Of a stretch of DNA of 64,000 nucleotides, positions 1 through 11,409 are shown in pieces (within the stretch, counting starts at the first letter, position 1; each line of letters opens with the position of its first letter). The notes under the pieces were generated by a model. The model searched no databases. It was not told where the DNA came from and saw only the letters and a list, made by a program, of their open reading frames with translations. Source of the stretch: Hydrangea macrophylla (lineage: Eukaryota; Streptophyta; Magnoliopsida; Cornales; Hydrangeaceae). The DNA lies in the NCBI GenBank assembly GCA_033977485.1, contig CM066991.1, forward strand, positions 57,531,350-57,595,349. Reading direction: 5' to 3'. The position numbers and the translations under genes are program-made.

Positions 1-1203
1 GCAGCTTCTGACGTTCAAAAATGACGAACTTCTTTTCCAGAACGCTGCTGCCCTATTTATAGATTTCTAGAACCGACCTAGACTTTGAGCGATCGAAGAT
101 CTTCGATCGATTGAACGTTCGATCGATCGAACCATTCTCGATCGATCGAGACTGCAAAAACTTCAATCGATCGAACATACTTCAATCGATCGAACTTGTC
201 TTGACAACTTCCTCATATGTCTTTCCAAGTATCCTGGCGGAGCTAAGAGTGGGACCTCCTAGGCTCTTTATTGTTGGCTCAGACCAGTTTGTTAATTACC
301 GTGACCAAACTCTTTGATCAGCAAACTAACTAACTGGTCAGTTAACGTTTACTCCACTATAAAACGATAACTGAACTCCAACGCAAAAGAACATATTTGA
401 AGCGATAACTAGACTTGTGTGTTGTACTAATGTCCCTCTACCTTCAGCATTCGTAATCATATTCAGGTAGTCGGATAACTGTTACTGTCAACCTGAATCA
501 TGATTACTTCTTGTATTCCTTGAGTCCCATTCACCTCTCATGATTACCAAACATGTTGATAACTCTTATCAACAAGACTACAGTACTCAGTAATCGACTT
601 GGTGACATTCTCAAGGGAATGCTTACTCTGAAACAGAGGGTAGATTCTGTCTTGACAATATATGTTCACAACCCTATGAATATGACATACCCAAGATACC
701 CAGGTGTTGATCTTCTATAGACCTCACTGATTGGTAAGTCAAAGCAGTCATATCCACAATCTGTGTTCATAATCGTCTTAAGATTAAGAACATGTACCTT
801 ACACAAGTTATGAGTTCCTATCGACTGATTGACAGCCTTGAGTGTCAATAGGAAAGCTCAGGTCCGTCAATGCACTATAAGCACTAGCATATTAACTAAG
901 AGTTACACTCTAGTGATTGAGATTGATCACTCCATCCAATGGTAGTTAATCATGCTACAGTGTAAACCTGATGAGATATCCTAGTCTCATCATCCACTGT
1001 GACATGTTCTAAGTAACAAAGAATAGCAATTCGTATCTCAATTGTACGTATCTCATACATACGCGCATTACTTAGTATGATACTTAAGGATAACAATAAT
1101 CTCATGAAAGAAACATACATAACTAAATGTAAAGCTGATATCCATATATTAAAATGTCAATGTCTCCTATATAAAGTAATGGTTTGAGGACACAAACCCA
1201 ACA
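1..1203 (-). mobile_element. LTR of a minus-strand LTR retrotransposon (probably Ty1/copia), truncated by window edge
   Basis: Read on the minus strand, this sequence starts at 1203 with TGTTGGGTTTGTGTCC, a start typical of many plant copia LTRs, and continues for 1.2 kb with no coding potential. A TATA box lies at 53-62 (minus), so R/U5 and the rest of the element must lie left of the window. The right edge falls exactly where homology to the 5' LTR of the neighbouring Tekay-like element begins (1204). This suggests the element inserted into that LTR. The copia assignment rests only on the LTR start and is not proven, because no internal domain is visible. Confidence 0.6.
53..194 (-). promoter_or_regulatory. 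LTR core promoter: TATA box with upstream TCGATCGA motif cluster
   Basis: On the minus strand CTATAAATAG (53-62) is preceded, 27-132 bp upstream, by at least five copies of the palindrome TCGATCGA or close variants (89-194), often extended to TTCGATCGATCGAA. Promoter function is inferred from the TATA box and its place in the LTR. Confidence 0.55.
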
Positions 1204-2767
1204 CTACACTCCATGCGTGGGTGGCTCATGGTCTGGTAACGAGAGAGATGTGCATTTGTCACGCATAAGGCTTTAAACATTTCATTGTAGCCATGGTGGC
1301 GATTCATTGCACCTCATTTCATTTTAGTCATGGATAGCATATAGACTTATTACAATGTTTTCTATGAGCCGTTGTTCTCATAAAAACGACAAAACATTTT
1401 TCAGGTAAACTTGATAAGGGCAAAGGGCATATGTGACCCGACGCGTGAACTATGAGGCATTTTGTTCTATTTTGAAGACTCATGCTTGGTTATGTATATG
1501 AATAGCTCTCTTGTTGATTCAATCAGTTTGGAAGATTGTAAATGTTTAATGCTTTGAAACTTAGAGTATTAAGGTTTTACGAAAACTTCGTGAGCTTAGG
1601 CTCTTATCTCTTGTATTTGAAAAGCTTCTTTGATTTTAATGGGAAAAATGTTAGCCCTTGCTTTCATGGTTATTTCTTTCAATTGTTAAACTCACTTTAT
1701 GATGATGTATTTACTTTCTGAGGTCGTTGAACCTCTTTAAGTCCTTGTCTTTTTGATTTACATGTCCATTGTTTGTTTTTCTCTTTTGTTTGAATCCTTG
1801 CCGGATCGGTTTGGGTGGTTGCTTTTATGAGAGTTCATTTGTTGTAGTTTAGTTCGTTTTATAATTGGGTCCTTGCCTGATCAAACCCCTCTTTTAATTC
1901 CAACAAGGTTTCAAACATTTAAACGCTCTAAATCTCTCCCATTCTCTTTCTCTCCTCTCCCCTCTTTGATCTCTTTCCCTTTCTCAAATATTCTTTCCTT
2001 TTACTTATGTTGGAATTATGTATATATATGTTTTTAAAATGTTTCCGAATGTGAAAATACACATGTGTGTGTGTTTAGAATACATTTCCTATATCTCTCT
2101 CTATCTCTCCCTATATCTCTCTCCCAATCGCTCCCTCTCCCCTTTTTCCTCTCTTTATCTCTTTCACTTCTCGTTTTTAATAAATTTCGAGTACATGAAG
2201 TCCCGCTTGCTCTAGACACGTGTTGTATGTTGTTTAGGACTTGTCTAGTCTTGTATTGATGTTTAAACTTGAGGATTTAGCATCGTCGGGGACACTTCAT
2301 AATGCTGTCAAGTTGATGTAAAAAAAAAAGAAACTGCTACTGTTTTGTTTATTTTCTGCCCAAATGGTGCAGAATTGGAAAAAATGTCATTAGACGAAAG
2401 TTGTGCAGAATCGAATTTTACATGGAACTAAGTGTACAGAATGTGAAAATTTCAAAGATATAGGTACTTACGGGTGTTTTAAAATTCAGCAACTGTCAAA
2501 AATGACCTTTTATCAAATTCATTGTAATTTTTCCTTTTCTCCTTGATATAGTGCTTGCCAGGAAAGTCTTTCAATGTGATTTTCAAATGCTTTCATCTTT
2601 GATGGACTCGTTAACATGTAAGTCCATTTTGGGTTTATGTATTAGTAAGTCATCCTTGTAGGAAACCTCGTGGGTTTCTAAAGTCGCTTCCGCATTGTGA
2701 TTGGATTTTAATTCTTTTCTCTCTATCTTTTTCTCTTTCCTCGTGCTTCGGTTTCCGGGGCGTGACA
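1204..2767 (+). repeat. 5' LTR of Tekay-like element 1 (3' half only)
   Basis: Homologous to 9280-10846 of the 3' LTR, starting at CTACACTCCATGCGTGG and ending with GGCGTGACA next to the primer site. The first ~1.5 kb of the LTR (equivalent to 7773-9279) is absent and replaced by the minus-strand LTR at 1-1203. A pyrimidine-rich CTCTCTC tract occupies about 1936-2165. Confidence 0.85.
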
Positions 2768-2785
2768 GATTGGTATCAGAGCTAA
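2768..2785 (+). other. Primer binding site, tRNA-iMet type
   Basis: TGGTATCAGAGC at 2771-2782, three bases after the LTR end, is complementary to the 3' end of plant initiator tRNA-Met, the usual primer of Tekay and many copia elements. Confidence 0.9.
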
Positions 2786-4059
2786 CCGGGTTTGAATACC
2801 TAGGGGCTATGGGTGTTTACTTCGGGCTTGTTTCGTTTCCGTCCATGCTTAAGTTTGTTTATTGCTTTACGTTTACTTCATTGAGATTTTTTTTTGTTGA
2901 GATGATGCGATGCCGCGGGGGCATGCGTAGAGGTTGAATTCCTTCGAGTCCTACATGGTTATATGTTCAAATGTTTACATGTTTCACATTTGACGTAGTA
3001 TATGCTTACATGTTAAATGTTTACATACTCCATGGGATGTCATTAATCCTCCTATGAGTTGCTTAATGTGATTAATAGGCATTCGATTCCTCATTCAATG
3101 CTAATTGTTTTAACTATGCCGCCGTTTACTTTACATAGTGAGATGTTGCATGAGCATTTTTTTTAGTGAGTGAAAGTCTTCAAAACTTTTGGGCTTACGT
3201 GCCCAGTTTACATGTTTCATATCTTACGTGTTATGTGAGTTCATGTGAAGCTTACGTGCTCTATGTATTGTGATGTGCATTTTCCATTGGCTATGATATG
3301 AAGAGTACGTATTTCACGCAAGGCGAGTATAATGCTAGCATGCTTAATGTTGAATGCCTTCGAGGCTAGGCACGTATATGCTAGGTGCTTACATGTCAAA
3401 GATTACATGTTCCATACCCGATATGCTAAGTGTTTATATGATTTTCAATTGTTCTAATATGTATTGATGCATATTCAGTAATGTGATACCGTATTGTTGA
3501 TGAGCATGTTTCTATGTGAATTTGATGTTTAAGTTAATGTTCACACGTGATATGTGTACATGTTCTACATGCGATGAGCTAATCGGTTCCAACATTTATA
3601 TATGTTTAGGGTACATGCCAAGTACATTAATGTTTGACGTGCTCTACAGTTATGTTATAACCGTGCATATTCTCAGTGCTATGTGTTCTCATGGGTCATG
3701 ATAGGCATTGATTAGTATGAATCATGATATAAATTGCTTAAGGTTGCTAGTAATCTATATTGATGTTGATTGTCTTTCCTGTATTATCCTTGCCGTTTAT
3801 GTTAAGTATCGAGTTGATTACAAAGCAATATGGTATCATCGTTCGCAGATGTAAATGGAATTATAAAGGGAAACGTTATATGTTATAGGTGAATATGATT
3901 AATGTTGTGAGCTATGTGATCTCATGCTAAGTACGCATATCCTCCAAGTGATGTGTAAATTAATGTTTAACCTATAGAGATTCGTGCCCGGTTCACGTGG
4001 AACTGTGGTTTGAGCGCATATTCATAATTTGGAGTACCTTGGTACTGTTTGAGGAGGAC

Positions 4060-7000
4060 CTTCGAGTAGACGCTGCAGCTTTTCAGTCAGATTTAAGTAG
4101 GGGTTAGTGTTGACTACACCGACTTTGGAGAGTATGTTATGGGACACCCTCAGTCGACTGTTTCATGAGCAGTATTTCCCATTCGTAGTTCATCAAGCTA
4201 AGAGGATTAAATTTTTTTTTGAAATCTTCGTTAGGGAGCCGTGACAGTTTCTGAGTATGAGGCTAGTCTTATTCCTGATATAACATTGGACAATAGAATG
4301 AAGGTAAGAACTTTCGAGAATGGACGTCGTCTAGGCCTACGCACCAACGCGGTTGGATTCGAGTTGAATGTACTTAGTAAAGTGGTTCAGAAAATATTAG
4401 TATTTGGGTATTTGAGTCCGGATAAAAGAGTTAGAGAACTTCGTGCACCGACTACGAACAGTCAGTTGGACCAACCCCAGCTTGTCCACCTTTGTTACCA
4501 CCACAGCCAACTCCTTCAACTCAGAATTGTTTTAGCCGAGTATCCCTAAGGGGACAATAAGGACAGTTTAATCTTTTCGCCGCCGCACCTTCCGTGGGTA
4601 ATACCGATGCTTCTTTGATTTGAGGTAAGTTATTCATGTTTAGTCCCAGTGCTACTATGCCTATAGATATCGGCGCATCATATCCCTTCATACCACCTCA
4701 TGCATCATCAATGAGTTGAGGAATGAGTTATTTGGTTCCTACATCGTTAGTTGTTAATAGATACTTTCGTTGGAGGCTTGGTTCCCTTAAATCGAATGTG
4801 TCGTGGCTGCGAACTGTGATAGCTGACCAGCACACCATCTTTGATTTATGATTGTGAGTGTGGACTAGTGAGTACTTGCCAAGCACTTGTGACTTGTTTT
4901 GAGAGGAAGGTAGCTTTTGCATTACCATTCGGGAATCTTAGTTATTTCATGGGCGATCATATAGAGACTCCGATATATCCACTTCATAGTTGGTACAACT
5001 GTAAAAGTCGTATTGACTCCTTAAATAGCTTGTTTTGTTTTCCAATGAGAATGAACCAAATTTGATTGATTTCTTTTCCGTTGTGGGTTAGTACACTGAC
5101 GTGTTTCCTGAGAATTTGCATGACTTATCACCTATTCGTGAGAATTGAGTTATGACAGATTAATACCCAGCACTCCATCTATTTTGATGCCGCCATATTG
5201 TAAGACATCCGTAGAGTTGAAAGGGTTAAGGACTCAGTTGGGGAACTTACAGGTTAGCGATTCATTTGTCTTAATCCGTCTCCTTGGAGAGTACCCATTT
5301 CCCTGTGCCAAGAAGATAGATGGCCCTCTTAAGTTGAATATTGTTTATGACATCGAATCTTGTGACTATAAGAATCAGTAGATCCTTTTGACTAACTTCA
5401 TAGTTCAACGTGCTTAGTTTCAAAGATTGATTTGAAATAAAGTTATCACCAGTTGCGCACTAGGGAACGTGAGATTCCTAAGACTACTTTCCGCCCGTAT
5501 TACGGACATTGTGAATCCCTTGTTATACCATTTGGTTTGATGAACGCACCTGCTGCTTTAGCAAATTTGATAAGCCGTGTGTTTAATCCTTGATAAGACA
5601 AGTTTGTGATTGAGCACCGATGACTACGTATGCCAAATTATCTAAGTCTGAATATTGATTATCCGAGGTAAAAAGTTTCTTGAACATGTCATTTTTGGTA
5701 ATGGAGTATCCGTGGATCCTTCTAACATTGGGACCGTTATAGATTTTCCTTGTATATGAGATTCATGGTTTCTTGGGACTAATGGGTTACTACCGTTGCT
5801 TTGTTGGAAATATCTCCCCGCTTGGTAATTAACGGAGTTGACAAAAATAGAGGTGAACTTTGTTTGAGATGCTTTGGGGTGAGAATGTGTTATACCAAAG
5901 TTACAAAACTTGTTTGATTTTGGCACATGTTCTTGTGAACATTGAGCATGAATTAATTGAACTATATCGTATGCTTTCTGAATGCGGATTGAGCTACCCA
6001 TAACTTAGGACTAGGAGACATCACATATGAGACATTTCTAACTCAGAAAGACCCTGATTTGGGACAACGCCGTTGGGTAATTATAACTGTAACTATAAAT
6101 ATAACTTTGGGTGACCTTAAGACATGAGCGGATATGACTTGAATTGCATTGCCACCCAAGCTAGGCTAATGTCATGACCGAGGAGTATGACTATGACTTA
6201 ACTTCCTTACCTATGCAAGAGTGGAAAATGTTGAGACTCGCGTGTACCCTAGTGTATTTACTAGTGCAAGAGTGGAGAATACTGAGACGTTGTGATGACT
6301 TTGAGAATCATGGTTCGAAGACTTATGCCCAAATTTCCTTGTTTGACTTGAATGTGTTATCGAAAGTTTTGACTTGAAGTTGTTAGCAGTATAGAAACTC
6401 GATGATGAGACCATTGCCTTGACATACCGTATGATTAATGGAGACTTTGGACATGATCGGACTTTTGGTGACATTAGTGGTTTGAGACCTCGAGACTGAG
6501 TGTTTGTTCCCGTTGCTTGCCGTGGAGATTTGTTGAAAGAGTTCCGCCATTCCCATTTTGCCCTACATCCAGGAGGCAAAAGATGTACTATGTTTTGCGT
6601 CGCCAGTATTGGTGGAAAGGGATAAAGAAACCTATTGTTGAATTTGTCTGATTTGTTAGCAGGTAAAGACCGACACCAGAGAATCACAGGTTTGTTACAA
6701 CCGTTTTCAATTGCCTATTACAGCATTTCTAGGAACTTTGCGTAAGGACAACACTCTTTTAGATCCTTGTAGATCGTTTGGACCACTTCTACACGTTCAT
6801 TACTGTTCAGAGTGATCGACATCGTAGTTTCCCATAGTGTGATTCATGTCTATACGATCATGAGATGCCGTAGTGTATCAATGTCGATGTGTTTAACTGT
6901 GATACGAAGGTTGTGTTTCCTTCCTGGCAGAATATACAGTAAGTATGGGGTATTCAACTCCTTCTATTCTGATTGGTTTTGGGAAAATATGTTGAGAGTA

Positions 7001-7640
7001 GTGTTATGACACTTAGTAGTGATTGGGAAGAAAAGTTTCTATTGGCCGGGTTGCATCCAACATTAGTTATCAGATGGCACCGTTTGAGGCATTGTATGGC
7101 CGTTCGTGGTGATCTCCTTTGTGTTGGGGTGAGGTAGGTGAGACTAATCTTCATGGACCCGATATGGTTAGAGAGACGTCAGAAAAGATTAAAGTAATTA
7201 GCAAGAAGTTGATTTCAGCTCAGAGTCGTCAAAAATCGTATGTCGATCGTCATCGTTGACCACCTGAGTTTGAGGCTGGTGATCTTGTATTTCTGAAAGT
7301 TTCACCCCGTCGTGGGTTGTAATGATTTGATCAGAGTGGCAAGTTGGCACCGCGATTTATTGGGCCGTTCCAGATCCTTGAGAGGATTGGCGCCATTGCT
7401 TATTGTTTGGTTCTTCTGCCACAGTTATCGAGTGTTCACAATGTGTTCCATGTTTCGACGCTTCGTCGGTATAATTTTGATCCATTCCATAAGCCTTATC
7501 CCGATCCGTCGTATGTACTTGATTAGACCAATTTGATTCTTAGTGAAGATGCTTCGTATAAGGAACAACCTGTTCAGATTCTTGGGAGGACAAGGGTGAA
7601 GCGAGGAAAAGCTACCCACATCTCTTTTTCGAGTAGTGTA
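4060..7640 (+). pseudogene. Degenerate gag-pol of Tekay-like element 1
   Basis: No long ORF survives, but domain remnants appear in order in mixed frames. There is a gag stretch (about 4100-4300, ending VTVSEYEAS), a protease-like IDIGAS (about 4660-4690), an RT block PFGLMNAPAA (about 5530-5565), the integrase zinc finger HPGGKR...YWWKGIKK (about 6545-6640), and QMAPFEALYGR (about 7075-7105). The C-terminal GPY/F and start of the chromodomain lie at 7340-7600. The RT is cut just after the catalytic DD, and the residue expected to be Trp in EYWLSEV is a TGA stop (about 5653). The C-terminal tail also appears internally deleted. The first ~1.3 kb after the primer site (2786-4060) shows no domain. 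It cannot encode a working polyprotein. Confidence 0.8.
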
Positions 7641-7757
7641 AGTTCCTTTGGGTGCTATGTGCTTTGTTGTGCTTCTCCCTTTGTTGTTGTTTAAGGTATG
7701 ATCAAGTCGTTGCTCCTTTTGCGTGATTGCCATTCCGGATTCTGGGACGGAATCCTT

Positions 7758-7772
7758 TTAAGGGGGGTAGAC
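7758..7772 (+). other. Polypurine tract of element 1
   Basis: AAGGGGGGTAGAC directly precedes the 3' LTR start TGTAATG. The identical tract and junction occur at 26513-26525 in element 2. Confidence 0.85.
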
Positions 7773-10700
7773 TGTAATGTTTCAAAATTTATAATAAAGG
7801 GTAATAGGGTAATTTTGCATTTCTGTTGTGGACAATTATTTTATTTTACTGTATTTTTTTTTTAATTTCAGAGCATGACTGAATTATTTTATTTGGCCTT
7901 TTATATGCTTAGAAATTTATTCCTGTGCCTGCGGATGTGTTTATTTAATTTTGGGTGCACACCGCTAGGTCATACTATTCATGGGCATACCAGTTTTAAA
8001 TTAAAATGAGCAACAAGCAAAATGGGACCCACCCATTGCCTTATAGTGGCCGAATGTGAGCCCAATCCCTCATTCCTCACGTTATTTTCATCTCTTTGAC
8101 AGTGAGTTATCATTCTTCTTCCTCTCTCAAGTCCACCATACCTCCCCTCCTTCATTTCTTCTCCTTTCTCCTTCTTTTATTCTTCAAACTTCAAGAAGTC
8201 AACAAGATTGTCACTCTCAAGCATTGCTCTTCCTCACTAGGGCTTGCTATCACTATTTGGGTTGTGTTTTCAAGAGTCCAAGCAAAGCTAGGGTTTTCCG
8301 AAACCAAGCTCATTTCGAAATTTATGGTGTTCTTCTACTTGGAATAGCTTCCTTGGCGTATTTGGACTCTCTTACAGCCATTTCTAAGCATGGGACATTT
8401 GGAACCTTCCTCAACAAATTCTTGCAACCTCATTAGAGTTCATTGAGGTTCATTGGAGCTCTTTGATTTTGGAATTTATGGCTTTGAGGTAGATTCTATT
8501 GTACCATTTCTACATGTTATGCACGCCTAAAATGTATATGAGTTCATTCATGTGTTTAGGAGAAAACGTAGACATATGCTCTAGGTTTCCCCCAAATTGA
8601 AAAATTAGGGCTTTTTGCCTAGATGTCATTCTTGTGTGTTAATTGCTCTATGTGATGATAGACTTGCATGTTGGGTGATTTCCATTTATTTTGGAAAATC
8701 TTCATTGAGGTAGATTAATAATGTTTCATTTCTATATGTTGTGATTTTGAGATGTTAAATGTAATTAAAATGATGTTATGAGAATAATTTAGACACATGC
8801 ATTAGGTTTTCCCCAAAGTTGTAAATTTAGGGTTATATGCCTAGTTATGAATTTACATGTTTTGGTTGTTCTATAGTTGATTATGTGATGCTAGACGTGC
8901 CTAAGATGCTCCCTTTATGTGTTAAAGCATGCTAGGACGTTAGTATAGAAATCCTTGTTAGTAACGTTAAATTATGAAATTTAATTACATTCTTTGAAGC
9001 TCTTGATATCATGTCTAATGGACTAAATTATTGCTTAGCCTATTGTAGCTAGTGGATCATCTTTAATGTCATTGTTAACATCATATGCATTGAGGCCTAA
9101 TCGGCAAGCATTCATGTATCACGACATAAATGTTTTATTTGGAAAAGAGAGAAAAACCCGATGTGTGAGAATTTGACTTAGGAAATCCGGACATGGGTTG
9201 TGATGTGAGACAGGGAGAATGACCCTTAGAAACATTCAAACTCCAAACTATATTCGGGTAGCTCCCAGAAGTTGGTATGCTACACTCCATGCGTGGGTGG
9301 CTCATAGTCCGGTAATGAGAGAGATGTGCATTTGTCACGCATAGCCTTGCGGCTTTAAATATTTCATTGTAGCCATGGTGGTGATTCATTGCACCTCATT
9401 TTATTTTAGTCATGGATAGCATATAGACTTGTTACAATGTTTTCTACGAGCCGTCGTTCTCATAAAAACGACAACATTTTTTAGGTAAGCTTGATAAGGG
9501 CAAAAGGCATATGTGACCCGACGCATGAACTATGAGGCATTTTGTTCTATTTTGAAGACTCATGCTTAGTTATGTATATGAATAGCTCTCTTGTTGATTC
9601 AGTCATTTTGGAAGATGGTAAATGTTTAATGCTTTGAAACTTAGAGTATTAAGGTTTTACGAAAACTTCGTGAGCTTAGGCTCTTATCTCTTGTATTTGA
9701 GAAGCTTCTTTGATTTTAATGGGACAAGTGTTACCCCTTGCTTTCATGGTTATTTCTTTCAATTGTTAAACTCACTTTATGATGATGTATTTACTTTCTG
9801 AGGTCGTTGAACCTCTTTAAGTCCTTGTCTTTTTGATTTACATGTCCATTGTTTGTTTTTCTCTTTTGTTTGAATCCTTGCCGGATCGGTTTGGGTGGTT
9901 GCTTTTATGAGAGTTCATTTGTTGTAGTTTAGTTCGTTTTATAGTTGGGTCCTTGCCGGATCAAACCCCTCTTTTAATTCCAACAAGGTTTCAAACATTT
10001 AAACGCTCTAAATCTCTCCCATTCTCTTTCTCTCCTCTCCCCTCTTTGATCTCTTTCCCTTTCTCAAATATTCTTTCCTTTTACTTATGTTGGAATTATG
10101 TATATATATGTTTTTAAAATGTTTCCAAATGTGAAAATACACATGTGTGTGTGTTTAGAATACATTTCCTATATCTCTCTCTATCTCTCCCTAAATCTCT
10201 CTCCCAATCTCTCCCTCTCCCCTTTTCCCTCTCTTTATCTCTTTCACTTCTCGTTTTTAATAAATTTCGAGCACATGAAGTCCCGCTTGCTCTAGACACG
10301 TGTTGTATGTTGTTTAGGACTTGTCTAGTCATGTATTGATGTTTAAACTTGAGGATTTAGCATCGTCGGGGACACTTCATAATGCTGTCAAGTTGCTGTA
10401 AAAAAAAAAGAAACTGCTACTGTTTTTTTTATTTTCTGCCCAAATGGTGCAGAATTGGAAAAAATGTCATTAGACGAAAGTTGTGCAGGATCGAATTTTA
10501 CATGGATCTATTTTGGACAGAATGTGAAAATTTCAAAGATATAGTTACTTGAGGTGTTTTAAAATTCAGCAATTGTCAAAAATGACCTTTTATCAAATTC
10601 ATTGTAATTTTTTCTTTTCTCCTTGATATAGTGCTTGCCCGAAAAGTCTTTCAATGTAATTTTCAAATGCTTTCATCTTTGATGGACTCGTTAACATATA

Positions 10701-10846
10701 AGTCCATTTTGGGTTTATGTATTAGTAAGTCATCCTTGTAGGAAACCCCGTGGGTTTCCAAAGTCCCTTCCGCATTGTGATTGGATTTTAATTCTTTTCT
10801 CTCTATCTTTTTCTCTTTCCTCGCGCTTCAATTTCTGGGACGTGAA
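7773..10846 (+). repeat. 3' LTR of Tekay-like element 1
   Basis: About 3074 bp, beginning TGTAATGTTTC. Related to the 2.85 kb LTRs of element 2 along its length but clearly diverged. It contains repeated TCCTTGCCGGAT phrases (about 9876-9965) and a pyrimidine-rich tract (about 10016-10245) that is open in several frames on both strands. Small ORFs there are composition artefacts. No palindrome cluster of the kind seen in the other LTRs was found. Confidence 0.85.
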
Positions 10847-11134
10847 ATTTCTAAACGAAAACCAATTGAATTTTGATCGAATTGGTGAATATTGTAAATG
10901 ATGGTAATAAGTGATCGTTGAGGGTGTTAACCAAGAACAAGGTCCGAGTAGTGAACTATAGAGGAGATTTCATTGGGGGTTCACAAGGAAGGCAAAAGTG
11001 ATTGTTCGTAATTGAGTTTTGTTATTTGGGATCGATTAGTAAGAGTCCTACTTCAGACATGGGAGAATAGAGAGGTCAGTTGGGTTTTATGACAGAAAGA
11101 TGGTCCAGCAACATGTATTGCTCATGTTTGGGAT

Positions 11135-11409
11135 GGGTGAGGAATCTCTCACCCTATCTTATGATGTTAACCTGGGTTATCTTATGGTATTACCTTATGG
11201 TATATACGATGTATGTCAAGTAGTTGAAGAATCTTTCAACATATTGTATGGTATTGGAATGATTGGATGGTTGAGGAATCTCTCAACCTATCTTAGGGTA
11301 TGTATTGGATGGTTGAGAAATCTCTCAACCTATCTTATAGTGTGTATTAGGGGATTGAGGAATATCTCAACGGATTATGAATATTATGGTTGTTGAGGAA
11401 TCTCTCAAC
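11135..11409 (+). repeat. Array of six short hairpins with loop GAATCT
   Basis: Six copies of a 5-7 bp stem with a 6-nt loop lie at 11135-11154, 11223-11240, 11269-11288, 11311-11330, 11355-11370 and 11392-11409. Stems vary (GGGTGAG, GTTGAA, GGTTGAG) but the opposite arm changes to match. The loop is GAATCT in four copies, AAATCT in one and GAATAT in one. Sequences between units are also partly repeated. Confidence 0.75.

Larger units (their letters stand above)
1204..10846 (+). mobile_element. Tekay-like chromovirus element 1 (Ty3/gypsy), defective, 5' LTR truncated
   Basis: A plus-strand LTR retrotransposon: partial 5' LTR (1204-2767), tRNA-iMet primer site, degenerate gag-pol, polypurine tract, 3' LTR (7773-10846). 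The C-terminal pol remnant reads like the integrase GPY/F tail and the start of a chromodomain (HNVFHVSTLRRY), which points to the Tekay/Del chromoviruses. The two LTRs differ by a few percent by eye plus small indels, so it is clearly older than its sister at 19086-29371. The last bases of the 3' LTR read CGTGAAA rather than CGTGACA, so the right end is mutated or cut. Confidence 0.85.

Noticed and set aside
2018..2259. Small ORFs in the CTCTCTC tracts (also 10098-10339, 21166-21378, 28607-28819)
   Set aside because: Open on both strands and repeated in every LTR of the two Tekay-like elements. A result of pyrimidine-rich composition.
11100..11396. Hairpin array as a CRISPR-like array or a protein repeat
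   Set aside because: Plant DNA, irregular spacing, short units and no uniform spacers. The 98-residue ORF is only the repeat read through.
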